A DNA stretch of 64,000 nt from Pseudorasbora parva (Eukaryota; Chordata; Actinopteri; Cypriniformes; Gobionidae): positions 6,596,861 to 6,660,860 of the forward strand of contig NC_090196.1 of NCBI RefSeq assembly GCF_024679245.1, given 5' to 3'. The notes beneath the pieces are model-generated. The model was not told the origin of the DNA, searched no databases, and saw nothing but the letters and a program-made list of their open reading frames with translations. Positions within the stretch are counted from its first letter, which is position 1. Each line of letters opens with the position of its first letter. This document shows positions 60,227 to 64,000 of this stretch, one piece after another. Made by a program: the position numbers and the translations under genes.

Positions 60227-60922
60227 TGCTGCCTTCACGTGCTATCGGAAGTTTCCTACTTCCCACTTCAGGAATTGTGATTATGAGCTTGTTGTGTTCA
60301 GGTGCTTTGTTGTCGGAAAGAATGGAGGACGCCAGGTTCATACTTTTGTGCGTCTTGGGAAAATGTTATTTTAACACTATAACCATTTCAGTCATTTGCC
60401 GGTCCCAGAAAATCATAGAATCACTGGAAAACATAGCAGCACAACACGAAAGCATATTGTTTATAATCATTCACAATAAAGGCATAATGTAGACAAGGTA
60501 AGGCTGCTTAAAGACTAAAATGGCAATAGTTTTCAGCCATACATGATCCTATTGTATAGCTACTTTTACCACACTATAGATAGTCAGCTTACTCACTATT
60601 CTGGAATGATGGTAGATGTGATTTTCGATGTGTTTAAAATACACAATATGCTTCAAATGATTATTTATTTATGTAAATGTGTACTACTTTAACGACAAGA
60701 CAAGACAATTAAATTGTTGTGAGAAAAAAACTAATAAAACACCTGCCACAGCAGAAATTCGTCTCCCATCTGCCAATTTTAACGGTTATGCCACGCCCAT
60801 CTCGGGAACTTGGGTATCAAAATTATTTCCGAACTTCCCAGTGGTAAACACGACATCTGAGGGCGTTCATGTGCAATTTTTACCTCGAAAACTCGTATTT
60901 ACGATACCACGTGAAGGCAGCA
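60227..60922. mobile_element. Non-autonomous PIF/Harbinger-type element in the LTR
   Basis: The inverted ends tgctgccttcacgtg and cacgtgaaggcagca are flanked by TTA (60224-60226 and 60923-60925), the 3-bp TWA duplication of PIF/Harbinger. The 696-bp body has no transposase motif. Confidence 0.85.
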
Positions 60923-61007
60923 TTAGTCTTGGTCTGATATTAGATGTTAATGTAACCTGCTGCCGGTGAGTGGTTGTTTATGTCAATTAAATTGTTTCAA
61001 GTCCAAG

Positions 61008-61110
61008 TCCAAGTCCAAGTCCAAGTCAAGTCAAGTCAAGTCAAGTCAAGTCAAGTCAAGTCAAGTCAAGTCAAGTCAAGTCAAGTCAAGTCAAGTCAAG
61101 TCAAGTCAAG
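61008..61110 (+). repeat. (AAGTC)n pentanucleotide repeat
   Basis: Four caagtc hexamer-like units are followed by about 17 pure caagt units. It lies inside the 5' LTR. Confidence 0.95.
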
Positions 61111-61255
61111 TCTTTTGTTTGTTTTTGCCAAGTCTTTGTTTTATGTTTATGATTTTAAGTTATGTTAAGTTTGAATTAAATAAAAGAAACTGCACTTGGG
61201 TTCATCCAAACCTCGCCTCCAGTGGATATTCGTTACAGAATAACAGACCGTCATC

Positions 61256-62167
61256 ATGAACCCGCCAGTTTGCCTGTTGAGCCTCCGACAAGGCGACCGA
61301 TCCATCGAGGACTTTGTACAGGAGTTCTGTAATCTCTGTCACAGAGTAGATTTTAATGACGATGCTCTCAAGGACATTTTTAGGTTTGGCCTAAATGACC
61401 CTCTACGTTCCCAGCTGCCAGGAGGGAGACTCCACTGGTCCCTGGAGGGATATCTTGACCATGTCCTCATGCTGAGTGGGTCCTCGTTTACAGTTGGGAC
61501 TGTGGAGGAGGAGACCCACCGTCCCACAGCAGCCCACGAATCAGCGCCAGGCCACGTCCATTCTCCAGACCTCCAGTCTGCCACGACTGGAGCTCCAGCT
61601 TCAGCCTGCAGAGAGCCCGCTCCAGCTTCAGCCTGCCGAGAGCCCGCTCCAGCTTCAGCCTGCCGAGAGCCCGCTCCAGCTTCAGCCTGCCGAGAGCCTA
61701 TAGCTTCGCCCAATAATTTTTTGGGGGGGGCAATGAGCGCATTGAGGCCAAGAAGAACTTTGAAGGCCTTTGAACTGCTTTTACCGCCCCAGAGTCCAGG
61801 TCCGCCTATGCCTGAGGGTCCAGGTCAGCCTACGCCTGAGGGTCCAGGTCTGCCTATGCCTGAGGGTCCAGATCCGCCTACGCCTGAGGGTCCAGGTTGG
61901 CCTACGCCTGAGGGTCCAGGTTGGCCTACGACTGAGGGTCCAGGTCCGCCTTCGCCTGAAGGTCCAGGTTTGCCTACGCCTGAGGGTCCAGGTCTGCCTA
62001 CGCCTGAGGGTCCAGGTTGGCCTACGCCTGAAGGTCCAGGTCGGCCTACGCCTGAGGGTCCAGGTCGGCCTACGCCTGAGGCAGAGTCCTGCACGGGTCC
62101 ATTTTTGGAGACCCGCCCCCGCCCGTACCCGCAAGGTTTAGCACCAGATCCGACCCGTGACCCGTGA
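61256..62167 (+). CDS. LTR-retrotransposon gag, interrupted by hAT
   Basis: The N-terminal 90 residues (QGDRSIEDFVQEFCNL, FRFGLNDPLRSQLPGG, LLSGSSFTVGTVEEE) match the gag domain shared by many fish Ty3/gypsy-like elements. Four 9-residue APASACREP repeats follow, then a proline-rich array of 8-residue PTPEGPGx units. At 62082 the frame enters a hAT element and ends at TGA 62165-62167. The array resumes at 63030 and reaches TAG 63334-63336. Insertion plus duplication is 956 bp, and the frames on the two sides agree once this is subtracted, so the ORF was intact when hit. The array may be a flexible linker or assembly region; no zinc knuckle is seen. Confidence 0.78.
   Translation: MNPPVCLLSLRQGDRSIEDFVQEFCNLCHRVDFNDDALKDIFRFGLNDPLRSQLPGGRLHWSLEGYLDHVLMLSGSSFTVGTVEEETHRPTAAHESAPGHVHSPDLQSATTGAPASACREPAPASACREPAPASACREPAPASACREPIASPNNFLGGAMSALRPRRTLKAFELLLPPQSPGPPMPEGPGQPTPEGPGLPMPEGPDPPTPEGPGWPTPEGPGWPTTEGPGPPSPEGPGLPTPEGPGLPTPEGPGWPTPEGPGRPTPEGPGRPTPEAESCTGPFLETRPRPYPQGLAPDPTRDP
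61590..61700 (+). repeat. 27-bp tandem repeat in gag
   Basis: About four units of gctccagcttcagcctgc plus gagagccc encode APASACREP. Confidence 0.9.
61795..62081 (+). repeat. 24-bp minisatellite in gag, left half
   Basis: About twelve units of gagggtccaggt plus cggcctacgcct encode EGPGxPTP. The third and sixth bases of some codons vary while the period is kept. Confidence 0.95.
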
Positions 62168-63029
62168 AAATATCAAAATTAAATCCGCACCCGCCCAGAC
62201 CCGTTAATATTTGGCCCGTTACCCGACCCGTGCCCGCGATAAATCACACGCTAAAACATTAAAATTAAAACATGCTTTATTTTTTATCCTGCACCTCTCT
62301 CAACATCAACAGCGTCATGAATGGGCTAGTGAAACAGGCAAAAGTGCCTTTAAAGACTCATTGTCAACAATTTCTTATAGCTACTCCACTCACCAACTTT
62401 ACTTTTAATTCATCCATTGCTACTCCTGCAACGCTCGCTCCATCTGCGCTACGAGAGGCATCAACAAAAGTTTCAATGTCGCTGTGGTTGTGACGTGATG
62501 GGTCAAATGGCATATCGTTGTTGCGTGTGTGTGTGTAATGGTAATTCGGACATAGAAATTGTAATAGCCTACAATGTGTTCGATGGGGGATGAAGGAGGC
62601 GGGAACCGGCTAACATTTAAAAGACTTTAACCAAACAAAACGAAAGTAACGTGGGCAGCCCTCATGGACATCTGCCAAGCGCACACACATAAAACGTAAA
62701 CACAACTGAACGTCAAATCCAGGTCTGGTGATCTCTCGTCCTTATATGCTTCCGAGCTCCCTCAGAGGGCTCGAGACCGGTGTGGCTCGCAGGTGACGCT
62801 CATTCACAATCACGCGCCGCTCTCGCTCGCTCTCTTGTTCACTTTGCCACAGAAATATTGCACATATTTTTCATCCGGCCATCCGCGCTACTACCCGCCC
62901 GCACAGAGTTAATTATCCGCCCGCATCCCCGCCCGTGAATTTTATAAATGTCACAATCCACCTGTTTTAGCCACTTTTATGCGGGTACCCGCGGATACCC
63001 GCGGGTACCCGACCCGTTGCAGGACTCTG
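62082..63029. mobile_element. Non-autonomous hAT element, copy 2
   Basis: This copy of 948 bp has the same ends (cagagtcctgcacgggtcc and tgcaggactctg) and ACCCG-rich flanks as 18153-19102. A perfect 8-bp duplication gcctgagg lies at 62074-62081 and 63030-63037. Its right end keeps an extra gatacccgcgggtacccg stretch absent from copy 1. Confidence 0.92.
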
Positions 63030-63336
63030 GCCTGAGGGTCCAGGTCGGCCTACGCCTGGGGGTCCAGGTTGGCCTACGCCTGAGGGTCCAGGTCAGCCTA
63101 CGCCTGAGGGTCCAGGTCAGCCTACGCCTGAGGGTCCAGGTCGGCCTACGCCTGAGGGTCCAGGTTGGCCTACGCCTGAGGGTCCAGGTCTGCCTACGCC
63201 TGAAGGTCCAGGTTCGCCTACACCTGAGGGTCCATGTCCGCCTACGCCTGAGGGTCCAGGTTGGCCTACGCCTGAGGGTCCAGGTCCGCCTACGCCACAG
63301 GGTCCAGGTCCGCCCGCGTTCCCTGGCCCGTCCTAG
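63030..63336 (+). pseudogene. gag minisatellite, right half and C-terminus
   Basis: Eleven more 24-bp units encode PTPEGPGx in one open frame, closing with PPAFPGPS and TAG. This continues the gag cut at 62081. Confidence 0.85.
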
Positions 63337-63472
63337 CCATTCCAGGATCCATGTCCGGTGCCTTGGCACAGGCCTGGCCCACCGTCCCTCCCCCAAATCT
63401 GCCCAACAAGACTTTGTTTGGTGTTTTGATTATGTTTAGGGTATCAGGAGCTGCCCATAGAGGGGGGGGATC

Positions 63473-63610
63473 TGTCACAGGGAATTTTGGTGTCATGCTT
63501 CATGTTTTGGAGGTCATGTTTTTAGGTTATCATGTTCACTGTCATGTTTTGTCATGCACTTCCTGGTTTTATCATGTGTTCCATTGTCATGTGATCATTG
63601 TCATGGACTT
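63473..63610 (+). repeat. 3' LTR, truncated
   Basis: It starts tgtcacagggaattttgg directly after the polypurine tract. It matches the 5' LTR to about 63605 and then diverges, so most of the LTR is missing. Confidence 0.75.
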
Positions 63611-64000
63611 GAGTATAATTTCAAGTCTTTGGTCACTTTTGACCGTAAAGGAGCCAAGTCTGATTCGCTCCTCGGGTTTAAAACACATTTAGAAAGAATA
63701 TCATGAATAAGTTTAAAGTTATGTGTTGCCTGGCAACAACATCCCTTCCCAGCATAAACGCTCCGGTTAAGTTATTTGCTATTAAAGTGGCTACGTTTAA
63801 TGCACTATAATGTGAGCAGAAAAACAAGCTTTATCGAGGGCACCTGTGTATCCTCGCTCCTTGCTTCTCCTCACGGTGCAGTTAGAGAACAGAGATGCCC
63901 TTCAGGACGTCTGAGTTTGATTGGTTTCTGGGTCACGGGCTGAAGGACGGAGGAGCGAGGAAACGAGGAAGCATCAGTTTGAGTATTGAGAAGCGCCCCA
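63611..64000. other. Unrecognised DNA at window end
   Basis: No exon, ORF with motif or element end was seen. A short purine-rich patch lies at 63940-63970. Confidence 0.4.

Larger units (their letters stand above)
60017..61235 (+). repeat. 5' LTR (with insertion)
   Basis: The left boundary is decayed. The right boundary is placed at gatattcgttaca because gag starts 21 bp further on. A polyadenylation-like aataaa lies near 61180. Subtracting the 696-bp insertion and its duplication leaves about 0.5 kb. Confidence 0.6.
60017..63610 (+). mobile_element. Gag-only (non-autonomous) LTR retrotransposon
   Basis: Bases 60017-60110 and 63485-63605 are direct repeats (ttttggtgtcatg..catgtt, gttcactgtcatgttttg, catgcacttcctggtttt). 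A polypurine tract (agaggggggga) precedes the 3' copy. A gag ORF lies between, but no protease, RT or integrase is seen, so the element would need help in trans. The 5' LTR carries a Harbinger insertion and a pentanucleotide repeat; the gag carries a hAT insertion. Confidence 0.82.

Noticed and set aside
61770..62141. Additional long ORFs in all frames of the minisatellite
   Set aside because: A 24-bp period without stops keeps every frame open; only the frame continuous with the gag N-terminus is supported.
61795..63330. CRISPR-like spaced repeats
   Set aside because: The units are contiguous 24-bp coding repeats with no spacers, in a vertebrate retrotransposon.

Overview
The window looks like nuclear DNA of a teleost, most likely a cyprinid. 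It has vertebrate exons with GT/AG introns, a dense load of DIRS, Tc1/mariner, hAT, PIF/Harbinger, piggyBac and LTR elements of fish type, a 5S-rRNA-derived SINE, and long (AAAT)n, (TA)n, (GT)n and (CT)n microsatellites. I saw no bacterial genes, rRNA genes, CRISPR arrays or complete tRNA genes.

The only host gene I can support is ano3 (anoctamin-3) on the minus strand. Six coding exons lie at 39686-39883, 33080-33204, 32557-32712, 21305-21405, 21177-21221 and 20654-20788. They cover the N-terminal cytoplasmic part of the protein and are joined in consistent phase. The first exon of the gene was not found, and the membrane-domain exons must lie beyond the left edge. Most of 1-39.7 kb is therefore ano3 intron; 39.9-64 kb is probably first intron or upstream DNA.

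Region by region: 1-4876 is a 5'-cut but nearly complete DIRS retrotransposon (gag, RT/RNase H/methyltransferase-like, tyrosine recombinase, internal complementary region, right terminal repeat). 5.7-7 kb and 9.2-10 kb hold two decayed Tc1-like elements. 11.4-15.1 kb is a decayed DIRS copy whose terminal repeat is split by an unusual gag fragment lying between inverted LTR-like repeats. 17.1-19.2 kb is another DIRS relic split by a 950-bp hAT element. 23.1-24 kb is a DIRS gag relic split by a 505-bp element. 25.4-29.2 kb is a non-autonomous DIRS-type element that keeps the replication repeats but has no RT or recombinase. 35.3-35.7 kb is one more DIRS gag relic. 36-48 kb carries two Tc1-like copies of one family, a chimeric Tc1 fragment, and a 59-bp perfect inverted repeat with mirror-image compound microsatellites. 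49.4-58.8 kb is a nest of hAT, Harbinger, piggyBac and SINE3 insertions, many with readable target-site duplications. 60-63.6 kb is a gag-only LTR retrotransposon whose proline-rich minisatellite was split by a second copy of the 950-bp hAT element.

The mobile elements do not cooperate with ano3; they are layers of insertion in its introns. The most unusual objects are the non-autonomous DIRS element, the inverted-LTR gag element, the mirrored microsatellite repeat, the chimeric Tc1 and the paired ACCCG-rich hAT copies. I did not find a convincing undescribed cellular system. All identifications come from reading the sequence and recalled family motifs; no search was run.
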